Positions 1-8,110 are shown, counted from the first letter of the stretch. The stretch: 42,568 nucleotides of DNA from JBJXGF01 sp046153015 (GCA_046153015.1 JBJXGF010000117.1:1-42568); one strand, 5' to 3'. Numbers and translations are program-made. The notes: generated from the letters alone by a model not told the origin.

Positions 1-219
1 ACCGGTGTGTGTTGGGATAACGCGCTGGCTGAATCGTTCTTCGCGTCGTTGAAGAAAGAACTTGTTTATCGTACCGTGTTCTCCACTCGAAAGAAAGCGT
101 ACGATGCTATTGCGGAGTACATTGAGATCTTCTATAATCGGCAGCGACTGCATTCCGGGTTGGGGTACCGCACCCCGCTGGAAGCACTCACCGCACACGA
201 AACACGTTCCGCAGCCTGA
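1..219 (+). CDS. IS3-family transposase, C-terminal end (5' part lies outside the window)
   Basis: The frame is open from base 1 and ends with TGA at 217-219. The peptide has the typical end of an IS3 OrfB integrase core: a W-D-N-A segment, then E-S-F-F-A-S-L-K-K-E-L, then the Y-N-x-x-R-x-H-x-x-L-G-Y-x-T-P stretch. The glutamate of ESFF is the last acid of the DDE catalytic triad. The first D and second D are upstream of the window. The element end should lie just past the stop; the opposite strand immediately resumes an integrase reading frame, so the IS seems to have landed in that gene. Family is firm; the subgroup (IS150/IS2-like) is not decided. Confidence 0.9.
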   Translation, partial: TGVCWDNALAESFFASLKKELVYRTVFSTRKKAYDAIAEYIEIFYNRQRLHSGLGYRTPLEALTAHETRSAA

Positions 220-221
220 CC

Positions 222-534
222 AACCTGTCCGGAAATCGCGAAGCCTTCCAAGCCTCGATGCGCTGGCCGCCGAGGTGGAGGGCCGATGAATGCGAGTGGC
301 CCGGTACTGGTCGAGATAGTTCGCGAATGTCGTCTTGGCCGCGGTGTGGGGATCGATGTATTGCCCGCGGTCCTTGTCGACTTCGATACTTCGGGCAAAG
401 CGATCAGCGTCGAGCTTGCGGGCGAAGGTCTTCGACCGCTGCTTGTGCGAAGGGTCCCGCCAAATGACCCGGTAACGCAAGGCCCCGTCACCGCCGTCGG
501 CGCGGACCTGGCGTCGAGTCTCAACAGTCGCCAT
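222..534 (-). pseudogene. Tyrosine site-specific integrase, N-terminal part only
   Basis: ATG at 532-534 on the minus strand starts a peptide with the normal N-terminus of an actinobacterial phage or ICE integrase: an R-Y-R-V-I-W-R-D-P turn, K-Q-R-S-K-T-F, A-x-R-F, then T-F-A-N-Y and a Q-Y-R-A-x-x-I-H-R-P-S-T segment, i.e. the AP2-like DNA-binding domain and the beginning of the SAM-like core-binding domain. Family likeness ends around 262-270. The frame stays open beyond that, running antisense through the IS3 transposase, so the integrase was cut by the insertion. The catalytic R-H-R-Y domain is absent from the window. It indicates an old integrated element next to this locus. Confidence 0.75.
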
Positions 535-633
535 TGTCGTGAGCGTACCTCCGATAGATCGCCATTCGAACGACCACTGCCGGGACGGACCGTAGCTGGG
601 AGTTGGTTGACGCTGCTCACCGTGCGCTGTTGA

Positions 634-1104
634 TCATTCGACCATACCTTGCCTTTGCTGGTTGAGCAGCTGGGTGGCGAGCGCTTGAGGCGTAACGCCG
701 CCGGCCTCGGCGGCAGAGCGGAGGTACGCGAGGCTGGCGTCGAGGGCGTGGGTCCACAGGTCGTCGACTCGCCACCAGCTGATGTCTTCTGGTTCGACGC
801 CGGCTGCGATGAGCACGGCGGCGGTGAGGGCGTAACGGCGCTTCTGGCGCGCAGTGTTGCCGCGTACGGGGACATCGGCCAGGTGCCGGTCCATGAGGTC
901 GACCAGGTCCAGCGGGCGAGCGCGGTTGGCGCCGATCAACAAGAACAGGTCCGCGGCTAGCTCGAGCAGGGCGCGGGCCGGGTCCACAGCGGCGAGACGC
1001 ATCATCGCCATCCGCTCGGCAAGTTCGTTTAGTTCGCCGCCCATGAACGCGGTGAGGGTCAGCCGTCGCACCTCGTCGGTGTCTGCCTCGGAGCGGTTGC
1101 TCAC
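634..1104 (-). CDS. Conserved-looking hypothetical protein, 156 aa
   Basis: I do not recognise the family. The reading frame starts with GTG at 1102-1104 and ends at 634, about 100 bases upstream of the integrase start and on the same strand. The protein is largely helical: an acidic N-terminus (S-E-A-D-T-D-E), A/L-rich helices around residues 35-60, an R-P-L-D-L-V-D-L-M-D segment near 65, and a W-W-R-V-D-D-L-W stretch near 112. No signal peptide, membrane segment or metal motif is visible. Third-position GC bias supports coding. Such small unknown proteins are common beside integrases in actinobacterial integrated elements, and a role in that element is the only inference available. Confidence 0.6.
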   Translation of the reverse strand: MSNRSEADTDEVRRLTLTAFMGGELNELAERMAMMRLAAVDPARALLELAADLFLLIGANRARPLDLVDLMDRHLADVPVRGNTARQKRRYALTAAVLIAAGVEPEDISWWRVDDLWTHALDASLAYLRSAAEAGGVTPQALATQLLNQQRQGMVE

Positions 1105-1236
1105 CCTCGCACTGTACGTCTGGCCCTGGCGTACCAGCAGGTGCCGTCGCTCGCAGGCCGGCCGAACCTGCAGTAGGTGGAGGCCAGGCCAGCGGTAGGT
1201 GGCTGCCCGGCGAGTAGTAGATGACCTCTTTGAGGG

Positions 1237-1410
1237 TCAGCGCCCCAGTTCTTTGACGGCTACGACGCTGACACAGCGCACCAGCCGGGCGGGTCGATGC
1301 AACGTGAGGCGCAGGTGCGCCAGCCACGCCAGCCCAACGCAGAACGTGTACTTCGCCCCGGTCGTGACGTCGACCCGCCGGCGCAGTGAGCATCCCGTCG
1401 GCGCCAGCAA
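1237..1410 (-). CDS. Possible small protein, about 57 aa
   Basis: A minus-strand frame between an upstream TAA (1429-1431) and the TGA at 1237-1239, with a TTG at 1408-1410 as the only plausible start. It encodes a basic peptide with a hydrophobic patch (F-C-V-G-L-A-W-L) and would lie just upstream of the 634-1104 gene on the same strand. No family recognised. It may be noise or the tail of a lost gene. Confidence 0.2.
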   Translation of the reverse strand: MLAPTGCSLRRRVDVTTGAKYTFCVGLAWLAHLRLTLHRPARLVRCVSVVAVKELGR

Positions 1411-1826
1411 GCTGCGCGCGCCCTGGGGTTAGGGGCCATGAGCGACGGGGCGGAAGCGACCGCTGTGCGTGGCTGAAAGCAGCTACTGCTCGGGGAGGTC
1501 CGCAGGACCTCCAGTTGTGTCTCGGAGTTTTCCTTGCTGGGAGGAGGTGCTGGAGCCAGTCACTGCGCGTGGTGGTCAGCAGGCGGCAGTGGCCCTGCGC
1601 GGCGCAGCGGCACGCGCTGTCCAGGGCGACGCCGTCGGCTGGCGGTTGGCGATGCGGTCGCGACGGCGAGCGCTGCTTCGGCGTGGCGAAGCGCAAGCTC
1701 GGCACCGCGGTTCACGAGGTGGGGCGGTACCGGCCTTTGACGCCGACTGGGTTCGGCGTCGATCCGACCCAGGGCGGGATGCCGATGGCATCGTGGCGAA
1801 GACGGCGCTCAGGTCCTCGATTGGTT
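1411..1826. other. No supported gene between the small ORF and the first IS
   Basis: Several overlapping frames are open on both strands because of the GC content, but none has a recognisable start, ribosome site or family motif. The stretch ends at the target duplication AGGT of the first IS. Removing both IS elements joins 1830 to 4775, and the joined sequence does not rebuild an obvious gene. Confidence 0.5.
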
Positions 1827-1997
1827 AGGTACTTGCCCCGGAAGAAGTCGGGCAGTTTGATTTGCTGTGGTGGTGGGTGGTGCTTTTCTCGTTGTTTGGG
1901 TGCGATGTGGTGGCGGGGTGGTGGTTGGGGGCCATGTGGGGGCGCGCCGGGTTTGGGTAGTGGTGGGTTCGGTCGTTGTGGCGGTGTTGGGGTGGGG

Positions 1998-3383
1998 TCA
2001 TGTTTGGAGTTGAACGATTTTGACGATGTTGTGTGCGAACACGCCGTGAGCGCACCAGGTGCGGGCGCCGTTGTGGCTGCGGAGCCGGGTGCGGCGCCAA
2101 GCCCAGTCTCGTTTGAGGTGGGAGATGCGGCCTTCGCTGCCGGTGCGCCATTTCACGGCGTCAACGAACGGTTGCGCTTGTTCGATTGTTTGACGGGCTT
2201 GGGATGGTTTCCCGGTGCGGGGGATGACCACGGTGGTGACGCCGAGGTCTTTCAGGTCTGGTTCGATGATGGATTCCCAGTAGCCGCGATCTGCGGTGAG
2301 CAGGTCCGGTGCCCGCCCGAACTGGTCGATGACCCGTTGCAGCGCGGGACGCACGAGGGTGGTGTCAGAGGGGTTGCCGATGTGGACACTGTGATCGAGT
2401 ATCAAACCGTCAGCGTTGTCCAGGACTTGGGCTTTGTACCCGAACTCCACGGGCCGTCCCAACCGGCCTTTACGGATTGGGCGGGCGTCGGGCTCGTGCA
2501 AAGAGACAAGTCTGGTGGCGCCATCGGGTTGGGTTCCCGCGACTCGGGAACGGGCTTGGTCGATCACCGTACGGGTTCGTTCAACGAGCACGGTGAGCGC
2601 CTCAACCATGCGGCGCACCGGGCGCCGGCGGGAGTTGTACCCAACCAGCACGGCGGCTTCGTTCACGGTGCGTTCGGCGAGATCCGCGAGTTTCCCGGTG
2701 ATGACCAGCACTTCTGCTTTGGCTTCGTCGTTGCGGCGCCGTAAGAACACCCCAATGGAATGCTGGAGGGATCTCGCTTCCGCAGTGCGGCAGGTGAAAG
2801 TAACTGGCACACGTCTCGCTCGTAGGCGCCGCAGTCGGACCTCAATCCGGGAGATCGCCGCGGTTAACAATCCCGAGTCAGTGGGGAACTTGATGTCAGC
2901 CTCGACCACGGTGGTATCCACTCGCACCCGGTGCAGATTTACCAGCCTCACATCGTTTGCTTTGCCCAGCAGCTCGCGGTTCAGGTGCTCAATGAGTTCG
3001 GGCCCGCAGCGGCTGGTGATCTTGCGGATGGTGGACTCATCAGGCACCGGGCGTTCGAGCCCGATACGGCAGAACCGCCGCCACGACAACGAATCAGCGA
3101 TCTCCACGCACAACCTGGCGTAGCCGAGGCCGGTGCGTTGTTTGAGGACCATCATCCGCAGATAGGTCTCCATCGGGATCGACGGGCGACCGGCCAACGG
3201 GGAGAAAAACGGGCGGAACGGCCCGAAGAACCGAGGATCGTCCAACACCGCGTCGATCTCAGCGAGTTCGCCTGACAACACCCGCATTCCCGCAGGCAAC
3301 AACAACTCGAACAACGAGCCCGACGGGCCTACAGTCACCAACACGATGGCCTCCACCCTTGTACAAGAAGGGTCGGAGGCCAT
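1998..3383 (-). CDS. DDE transposase with N-terminal DUF772 domain
   Basis: About 461 aa from ATG 3381-3383. The N-terminal third has the DUF772 signature of IS5/IS1182/ISNCY transposases (S-I-P-M-E-T-Y-L-R-M-M-V-L, then L-S-W-R-R-F-C-R-I and P-D-E-S-T-I-R-K). The catalytic first Asp is in R-V-D-T-T-V-V-E-A-D, the second in L-L-T-A-D-R-G-Y-W, and the C-terminal acid is expected near the R-T-G-S-E-G-R-I-S-H segment. The frame is uninterrupted. A TTG 36 bases upstream is also in frame but is a poor start; ATG 3383 is preferred, and it sits inside the right arm of a long hairpin, an arrangement known in other IS elements to block translation of read-through transcripts. Confidence 0.9.
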   Translation of the reverse strand: MASDPSCTRVEAIVLVTVGPSGSLFELLLPAGMRVLSGELAEIDAVLDDPRFFGPFRPFFSPLAGRPSIPMETYLRMMVLKQRTGLGYARLCVEIADSLSWRRFCRIGLERPVPDESTIRKITSRCGPELIEHLNRELLGKANDVRLVNLHRVRVDTTVVEADIKFPTDSGLLTAAISRIEVRLRRLRARRVPVTFTCRTAEARSLQHSIGVFLRRRNDEAKAEVLVITGKLADLAERTVNEAAVLVGYNSRRRPVRRMVEALTVLVERTRTVIDQARSRVAGTQPDGATRLVSLHEPDARPIRKGRLGRPVEFGYKAQVLDNADGLILDHSVHIGNPSDTTLVRPALQRVIDQFGRAPDLLTADRGYWESIIEPDLKDLGVTTVVIPRTGKPSQARQTIEQAQPFVDAVKWRTGSEGRISHLKRDWAWRRTRLRSHNGARTWCAHGVFAHNIVKIVQLQT

Positions 3384-3384
3384 C
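3345..3384. promoter_or_regulatory. Long inverted repeat covering the transposase start codon
   Basis: Left arm 3345-3360 reads GATGGCCTCC followed by ACCCTT. Right arm 3368-3384 is its complement with one extra base (bulge at 3374), and the loop is 7 nt. The minus-strand ATG is at 3381-3383, within the right arm. A transcript entering from outside the IS would fold this stem and hide the start codon. The position fits known anti-read-through hairpins of IS10/IS50-type elements; the function here is inferred. Confidence 0.7.
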
Positions 3385-3458
3385 GTACCCAACACACCCA
3401 CCCCCACAGCGGACCCCAAATCCCCAGGTCACAGCCTATTTCCGGGGCAAGTAGGTAA

Positions 3459-4773
3459 GGGTCCGTAACGAAATAACCTTGGCGGTTGGGGTGGTCTCGT
3501 AGTGTGGGGTGATGGGACCTGGGGACGAGTTGTTGGTGCAGAAGTTCGGCGAGTTGTGGCCTCATCTGAACGAACGGCAACGCTGTTTGGTGGTGGGTGC
3601 TGAGGCCAAGGCGTTGGGTCGTGGCGGGGTCACGGCCGTGGCTCGGGCTGCGGGGATCTCTCGTCCCACGGTGCAGCGGGCCATAGCGGAGTTGTCCGAA
3701 CCCCCTGAAGCGATTGCGCCGGCCCGTTCCCGTCGTCCCGGCGGCGGCCGGAAACGGGCGACTGATCTCGATCCTGGTTTGGTCGACGCTCTTGAAGCGC
3801 TTGTCGATCCTGATACCAGAGGCGATCCTGAGAGTCCGTTGCGTTGGACCACGAAATCGACCCGGGTGTTGGCGGACGAGTTGACCGCCTCAGGCCACCC
3901 TGTCAGCCACGTACGGGTGGCGGAGATCTTGCATTCGTTGCATTACAGCCTGCAGGGCAACGCCAAGACCACCGAAGGCGCCCAGCACCCGGACCGCGAC
4001 GCCCAGTTCCGCCACATCAACACCCAAGCCAAGTCCCGGCTGCGGCGGGGACTGCCGGTGATCTCCGTTGATACCAAGAAGAAAGAACTCGTCGGGGAGG
4101 ACCCCGGCTACAAGAACGGCGGGAAGGAATGGCAACCGAAGGCAACACCGGTCAAGGTCGGTGTGCACGACTTCCCCAACCCCGCCGTCGGCAAGGCCGT
4201 CCCCTATGGGGTGTGTGACATCGGCGCCAACGCCGGGTGGGTACTCGTCGGCGCCGACGGAGACACCGCAGCTTTCGCTGTGCAAGCGTTACGCCGGTGG
4301 TGGCAATCAATGGGATTGGAGGCGTACCCCAACGCGGACAAACTGTTGATCTGCGCGGACGCCGGCGGCTCGAACAGCTACCGCACCAGGCTCTGGAAGA
4401 CCGAACTGTCCCACCTAGCGACAGAAACCGGGCTCACCATCACCGTGTGCCACTTCCCGCCCGGCACCTCAAAGTGGAACAAAATCGAACACCGACTGTT
4501 CTCGAACATCACGCAGAACTGGCGGGGGCGTCCCCTCACCAGCCACGAAGCCGTCGTGGAACTCATCGCCGCCACCACCACCCGCGCCGGGCTCACCGTC
4601 AAAGCCGAACTCGACCGCAACTCCTACCCCCGAGGCATCAAAGTCTCCGACACCGAACTCGCCGCCGTCCGCATCCGCCGCCACCGCTTCCACGGCGAAT
4701 GGAACTACGACATCCGCCCCCACCCCAGAACCACAGCCACGTAATTACGGCAACGTTATTTCGTTACAGGCCC
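3459..4773 (+). mobile_element. Complete ISAzo13-family insertion sequence, about 1315 bp
   Basis: Terminal inverted repeats: the left end starts GGGTCCGTAACGAAATAAC at 3459 and the right end, read inward from 4773, starts GGGCCTGTAACGAAATAAC. They differ at two positions in this stretch and stay similar for a few more bases. The flanks are TAA at 3456-3458 and 4774-4776, consistent with a 3-bp target duplication. The insertion point touches the AGGT duplication of the neighbouring IS, so this element entered within a few bases of the other one's edge. One intact transposase gene is inside. Confidence 0.88.
3512..4744 (+). CDS. ISAzo13-family transposase
   Basis: About 410 aa from ATG 3512 (GTG 3509 also possible). 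N-terminus: a winged-helix/HTH segment around residues 30-55 with V-A-R-A-A-G-I-S-R-P-T-V. The core has the ISAzo13 hallmark V-I-S-V-D-T-K-K-K-E-L (first Asp), L-L-I-C-A-D-A-G-G-S-N (second Asp) and F-P-P-G-T-S-K-W-N-K-I-E-H-R (final Glu). Complete and undamaged; C-terminus R-F-H-G-E-W-N-Y-D-I as usual for the family. Cuts and joins IS ends in the cytoplasm. Confidence 0.93.
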   Translation: MGPGDELLVQKFGELWPHLNERQRCLVVGAEAKALGRGGVTAVARAAGISRPTVQRAIAELSEPPEAIAPARSRRPGGGRKRATDLDPGLVDALEALVDPDTRGDPESPLRWTTKSTRVLADELTASGHPVSHVRVAEILHSLHYSLQGNAKTTEGAQHPDRDAQFRHINTQAKSRLRRGLPVISVDTKKKELVGEDPGYKNGGKEWQPKATPVKVGVHDFPNPAVGKAVPYGVCDIGANAGWVLVGADGDTAAFAVQALRRWWQSMGLEAYPNADKLLICADAGGSNSYRTRLWKTELSHLATETGLTITVCHFPPGTSKWNKIEHRLFSNITQNWRGRPLTSHEAVVELIAATTTRAGLTVKAELDRNSYPRGIKVSDTELAAVRIRRHRFHGEWNYDIRPHPRTTAT

Positions 4774-4776
4774 TAA

Positions 4777-5020
4777 GTGGTGATTGACCGCTTCGGCCAG
4801 CGCGACGTAGTACCCGTCGGAAGCGGTGAGGTTCGGGCGTAGCTCCCAGACTCGCCGCAGCAGGGGTGAGGTGGGAAAGACCGTGATCGGAAATTCGGGA
4901 AGGTCGCTGATGGCCGCATCCGCTTGTGCGGGGCTCAGCGGCTTGCGGTTGGCGTCGCAGCACCGAGGTGACCTCGATGCGGGCACGGCGTCGCACACTT
5001 CGCGCCGCACTGGACAGCCA
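4777..5020 (-). pseudogene. VapC-type PIN toxin remnant (C-terminal half, frameshifted)
   Basis: On the minus strand the peptide R-I-E-V-T-S-V-L-R-R (about 5000-4962) continues, after a frameshift near 4950-4960, into L-S-P-A-Q-A-D-A-A and then V-W-E-L-R-P-N-L-T-A-S-D-G-Y-Y-V-A-L-A-E-A. This is the second half of a PIN domain, including the conserved Asp of the L-T-x-x-D-x-x-Y-V motif. The N-terminal catalytic Asp region is absent and the last strand with the final Asp is lost near the right end of the ISAzo13 element. It is a dead toxin just downstream of an intact vapBC pair. Confidence 0.7.
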
Positions 5021-5123
5021 ATCGAACGCCCGACAACAGCCGAACTGCAGCGCGGCGGGCGCATGGGTGCGGCGCGAGGCACGCGAGCGCGGCGAGGGGG
5101 CCGGGGCTTGGCCCTGATGAAGG

Positions 5124-5537
5124 TCAGTCGATTGTGCCCGCCGGTACGACCCATTCGTGGTCTTGACCGGTGACCGCGCTGATGTGCTCGAAGTCGGCGT
5201 CGTAGTGGAGCACCGTCAAGTTGAGCGCTTCGGCCGCAGCGGCCACCAGCAGATCGGGGAGCTTGCGTCCGCGTTGGCTTCGCGCCGCCAGCAGTCGCTG
5301 CACCTGGAGCGCGCGGGCGACATGCGCGGCGCTGGTCTCGACAGCTTCGAAGGCGTCCAACGCGCGAACGAGGCGGTCCCATTCCTCAGCGTTGCGGGCG
5401 GTGTATCCGATTTCGAGGTCGCAGATCCCTGGTCGGGCGAGTTGCCCGGCCCGGGCCATGGGTTCCACGACGTCACGGACGCTCGGTCGAGCCAGCCGGG
5501 TGAGAACGCTGGTGTCGACCAAATGGCTCAGCGCCAC
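5124..5537 (-). CDS. vapC: VapC-family PIN-domain toxin ribonuclease
   Basis: 137 aa. N-terminus S-H-L-V-D-T-S-V-L gives the first catalytic Asp, then D-L-E-I-G-Y-T-A-R-N (conserved acid), K-L-P-D-L-L-V-A-A-A-A near residue 95 (third acid), and L-H-Y-D-A-D-F-E-H-I (last acid). All four PIN carboxylates are present, so a Mg-dependent endoribonuclease is expected. Its start overlaps the end of the vapB gene by 10 bases, so the pair is co-translated, antitoxin first. Catalytic completeness and the intact partner suggest a functional module. Confidence 0.92.
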   Translation of the reverse strand: MALSHLVDTSVLTRLARPSVRDVVEPMARAGQLARPGICDLEIGYTARNAEEWDRLVRALDAFEAVETSAAHVARALQVQRLLAARSQRGRKLPDLLVAAAAEALNLTVLHYDADFEHISAVTGQDHEWVVPAGTID

Positions 5538-5722
5538 GCGTGCGCTCGGTCTTCGAAATCTGCGCCGGCGAGCACGTCGAGGGCCTGGTGGATGCGTTGG
5601 GAACGCTCACTCGTTGCTCGCCGGAGCGCTTCGTTGACGGTGTCTTTAATCGTGGTAGTGCCGAGCTCGGCTCGGGCAGCGCTGAGTGCATGCTCGTCGA
5701 CGTCGATCAGGTGCTTGCTCAC
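5528..5722 (-). CDS. vapB: VapB-type antitoxin (ribbon-helix-helix)
   Basis: About 64 aa, with two tandem GTG codons at 5720-5725 as start options. The N-terminus S-K-H-L-I-D-V-D-E is the DNA-contacting strand, followed by A-L-S-A-A-R-A-E-L-G-T-T-T-I-K-D-T-V-N-E-A-L-R-R, the two helices of a VapB RHH protein. The C-terminal part, with D-V-L-A-G-A-D-F-E-D-R, would wrap the toxin. An AT-rich repeat lies immediately upstream and is a likely autoregulation operator. Confidence 0.88.
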   Translation of the reverse strand: MSKHLIDVDEHALSAARAELGTTTIKDTVNEALRRATSERSQRIHQALDVLAGADFEDRAHAWR

Positions 5723-5728
5723 CACCCC

Positions 5729-5757
5729 AGTATATATCCGTGTGCTGAAGTATATCT
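5729..5757 (-). promoter_or_regulatory. Probable vapBC operator/promoter with direct repeats
   Basis: Read on the minus strand this holds GATATACTTC and, about 18 bases on, GATATATACT, directly before the vapB start. It is one of the few AT-rich spots in the window. Paired short repeats in front of an RHH antitoxin are the usual self-repression site; binding is inferred. Confidence 0.5.
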
Positions 5758-5838
5758 ACGGTTGCGTCGCCGACGAGGAGATCCATCAGCGGTGCACGAC
5801 TTCGCCCGGCCCACAGGAAAGCGTGGGCTGGGGACAGG

Positions 5839-6033
5839 GTGGCGATGGCTGCGAGTCTTGAGGTCCATGACCGGGTGTTGCGGGATGCGTTCGAGTCTCG
5901 GGGCGGGTACGTGTTCACGACGGCGGGGGATTCGTTCGCGGTGGCGTTCAGCCGCGCTTCTGACGCGGTCGCCGCGGCTGGGGCGGCGCAGCATGAGTTG
6001 TCGGTGACGGGGTGGCCTTCCAGTGAACTCCGC
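5839..6033 (+). pseudogene. Class III adenylate/guanylate cyclase domain fragment
   Basis: The peptide H-D-R-V-L-R-D-A-F, G-G-Y-V-F-T-T-A-G-D-S-F-A-V-A-F, A-S-D-A-V-A-A-A is the middle of a class III nucleotidyl cyclase domain as found in actinobacterial ATPase-linked cyclases. The G-D-S-F turn includes the second metal-binding Asp. The first metal Asp region, normally 25-40 residues earlier, is missing, and the likeness stops near 6030 where the GH15 fragment begins on the other strand. Both ends are broken, so no function is expected. Confidence 0.7.
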
Positions 6034-6041
6034 CTTCGAAC

Positions 6042-7558
6042 TTATGACCACCAGCCGGCCGGTGGTGGCCCAGTTGTGCCGCCGGGGAGGAAACCGACGA
6101 TGGGGATCATGAGCGCGGAGGCGTCGAGGTCATCGTGGCCGAAGGACTGGGTGAAGGCGTTCGCGCTGTCGCTCCAGCCCTGCTCGAGGATTGCCTCGCG
6201 GATCCGGGCGCGCTCGCGGCTCCAGCGCGACGACCGGTTACCGGCGCGCAGCATGCCGGTGAGAGCGCACGCTCGATCGAGCGCGACCCAGCACATGAGC
6301 TTCGAGTAGAGGAAGTGGCGGCGTTCGCCGCGCATTTCCCAGATGCCATGGTCGGGCTCCTCCCAGCGATTTGCGGCGCGATCGGCCATGTCGGCCAGGA
6401 ACGACACGGTGATGTCATCGAGCGACCCGACGCGATCGGCATAGAGACCGGCCGCATCGAGCAGTTCGCCATAGACGTCGAGTTGCGATTGGCGCCAGGC
6501 GGCGTTGCCGATCCGGACCGGGCGGCTGTCGCGATAGCCGGGCAGGTGGTCGAGCTCTTGTTCTTCGACGCGGCGCTCGCCGCGGACGCCGTAGAGGATC
6601 TGAATGGGTTCGCCTCCTTCGGCGGTTCCGCCGGCGGCATGGGCGAAGAACTCGAAGAAGTCTGCGACCTCATCCGGGCACGCCGCGATCCACAACGCGC
6701 TGAGGGTGAAGCTGGCGTCGCGCACCCATGTGTAGCGGTAGTCCCAGTTCCGCTCACCTCCCAACTCCTCGGGGAGCGAGGTGGTGGGCGCGGCGACGAT
6801 GGCACCGGTGGGCGCGTAGGTCAGCGCTTTGAGCACCCGTCCGCTGTGGTGGACCAGATCGGCATAGGGCCCTTGGTATCCCTGGTGTAGCGCTGACCAG
6901 GATTGCCAGCCGCGTATGGTGCCGTAGAGCCATGCGCGTACCTGGTCGGTGGACCACGGCGCCGGGGCGGTCTGGCCCGGGTCGACGACTCGCAGCGCGA
7001 ACCCGAGTCGTTCACCGTTTCGCATCGTGAATCGCGAGCGCGCCGTGCCCCCGTCGACATCGAGCGCCAGTTCGCTGCTCAGTACGTAGGCGGATGGGCC
7101 GCCGCGGCCCCGCTCCTCCGTCGACGAGCTGCCAGCGTGGAATGGTCAACCCGTATTCGGGGCGGGGCGCGACCTCGGACTCCAGCTCGACTTCGCCGTC
7201 GAGTCCTTCGACGAGCCGTACGATCGCGTGGGGCGCCCGCTGGCCGATGCCGTGCCGGCGATCGGTCGGCATGAACGGCAGCGCGTCGGTGACCGAGACC
7301 GTGCCCGAACCGGTGCGAAAGACGGTGCGCAGGACCATCGTCGACGCCACGTAGGCACGCTCGACCTCTACTTGACCTATCGGTGCGAGTCGCCAATGCC
7401 CCGCGCTTTCGCCGAGCACCCGGGCGAACGTCGACGGCGAATCGAAGCGGGGGAGGCACGCCCAATCGAATCGAACCCGACCGGCTCACCAACGCGGCGC
7501 CCTGACTGTCCGAGATCAGTGCATAGTCGCCAATCGGCGGCGCTCGAAAGTCGCTCAT
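6042..7558 (-). pseudogene. GH15 (glucoamylase/trehalase-like) glycosidase, frameshifted and C-truncated
   Basis: Starts at ATG 7556-7558 with F-R-A-P-P-I-G-D-Y-A-L-I-S-D, the standard start of actinobacterial GH15 proteins. A frameshift near 7460-7480 follows S-R-S-G-S-I, after which W-A-C-L-P-R-F-D-S-P-S-T-F-A continues in another frame; a second shift lies near 7090-7100. The catalytic domain follows (6042-7025) with N-W-D-Y-R-Y-T-W-V-R-D-A-S-F and, further on, D-H-G-I-W-E-M-R-G with one of the acids. The normal last 120-150 residues after L-D-A-S-A-L-M-I-P-I-V-G-F are gone. Its start overlaps the stop of the upstream membrane protein by ATGA, so they were co-translated. Confidence 0.85.
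6046..6070. repeat. GC-rich inverted repeat at the GH15/cyclase junction
   Basis: ACCACCAGCCGG followed by CCGGTGGTGG forms a nearly perfect stem exactly where the cyclase fragment meets the truncated GH15 gene. It could be a rearrangement joint or act as a terminator; no T-tract follows. Confidence 0.4.
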
Positions 7559-8043
7559 CGACGGTCGAGCCAGCGATACGCCAGATCCGTTGCGGTCACG
7601 TACACGACGTGATGCCAAAGGTTGATGGCGATCTCGGTGCCGGCCCACTTCGTCGCCGGAGGTGACGCACCGGTCGCCGGGAGCATCGCCTGCTCCCCAC
7701 CCCACACCGCGCCGAGGTGAGCGATTGCTGCGGGCGGGCCCTTGAGCCCGACAGCCCCAAGGAGCCCCCGGACCGCGCCCCAACCGGTCCCATAGCCCCA
7801 GTGAACGACGCGATTGAAACGCCGTTCACCTCGCTCGTCGACTGGCGCCACCCCGAGCGCGACGCTCGCCGCCTGCGCCGGAGTCGAACTCGGTGGGCGG
7901 TGGCGGAGCTTCGCCTCGACGCTGCTCGAAATCGTCATCGCCGCGGTCCCCACGAGACCTGCGGCCAGACCCTTGCCGACCGCGGCGGCGACGCCGCCCA
8001 ACCGCACCGCGAGCTCGTCGTTCGCCACGTTTCCGCGCGCCAT
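7555..8043 (-). CDS. Small integral membrane protein (DUF1440-like), 162 aa
   Basis: ATG at 8041-8043. The N-terminus is followed by a glycine-rich hydrophobic helix (V-G-K-G-L-A-A-G-L-V-G-T-A-A-M-T), a soluble stretch with E-A-K-L-R-H-R-P-P-S, then H-W-G-Y-G-T-G-W-G-A and G-L-L-G-A-V-G segments and a C-terminal H-H-V-V-Y-V-T-A-T-D-L-A-Y helix. This pattern, including the T-x-x-M-T-x-x-S-x-x-E start, recalls DUF1440/YagU-like inner-membrane proteins of unknown function. Stop and the GH15 start share ATGA. Confidence 0.65.
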   Translation of the reverse strand: MARGNVANDELAVRLGGVAAAVGKGLAAGLVGTAAMTISSSVEAKLRHRPPSSTPAQAASVALGVAPVDERGERRFNRVVHWGYGTGWGAVRGLLGAVGLKGPPAAIAHLGAVWGGEQAMLPATGASPPATKWAGTEIAINLWHHVVYVTATDLAYRWLDRR

Positions 8044-8110
8044 CACGCAGCCCACCCGTAGGCCAACGCGGGGACGACATCGCAGCCGCACAGGTCGATT
8101 TGGCCTCATG

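Larger units (their letters stand above)
1831..3452 (-). mobile_element. Complete insertion sequence, 1622 bp, DUF772-type DDE transposase (ISNCY/IS1182-like)
   Basis: The ends are perfect 13-bp inverted repeats: ACTTGCCCCGGAA at 1831-1843 and its complement at 3440-3452. The flanks carry an identical 4-bp target duplication AGGT at 1827-1830 and 3453-3456. One transposase gene fills the element on the minus strand, with about 165 bases of T/G-rich non-coding sequence before the left end. Intact ends, intact gene and an unaltered duplication point to a recent, probably still active insertion. The family name comes from the transposase architecture and should be checked against ISfinder. Confidence 0.9.

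Noticed and set aside
132..875. 247-aa minus-strand open frame
   Set aside because: Runs antisense to or out of frame with the integrase fragment and the 634-1104 gene; Arg/Ser/Pro-rich composition typical of GC shadow frames.
617..1705. 362-aa minus-strand open frame
   Set aside because: Covers the 634-1104 gene in another frame, extreme Arg/Pro content, no motif.
1390..2744. 452-aa plus-strand open frame across the left IS end
   Set aside because: Antisense to the transposase and crossing the IS boundary; no start signal.
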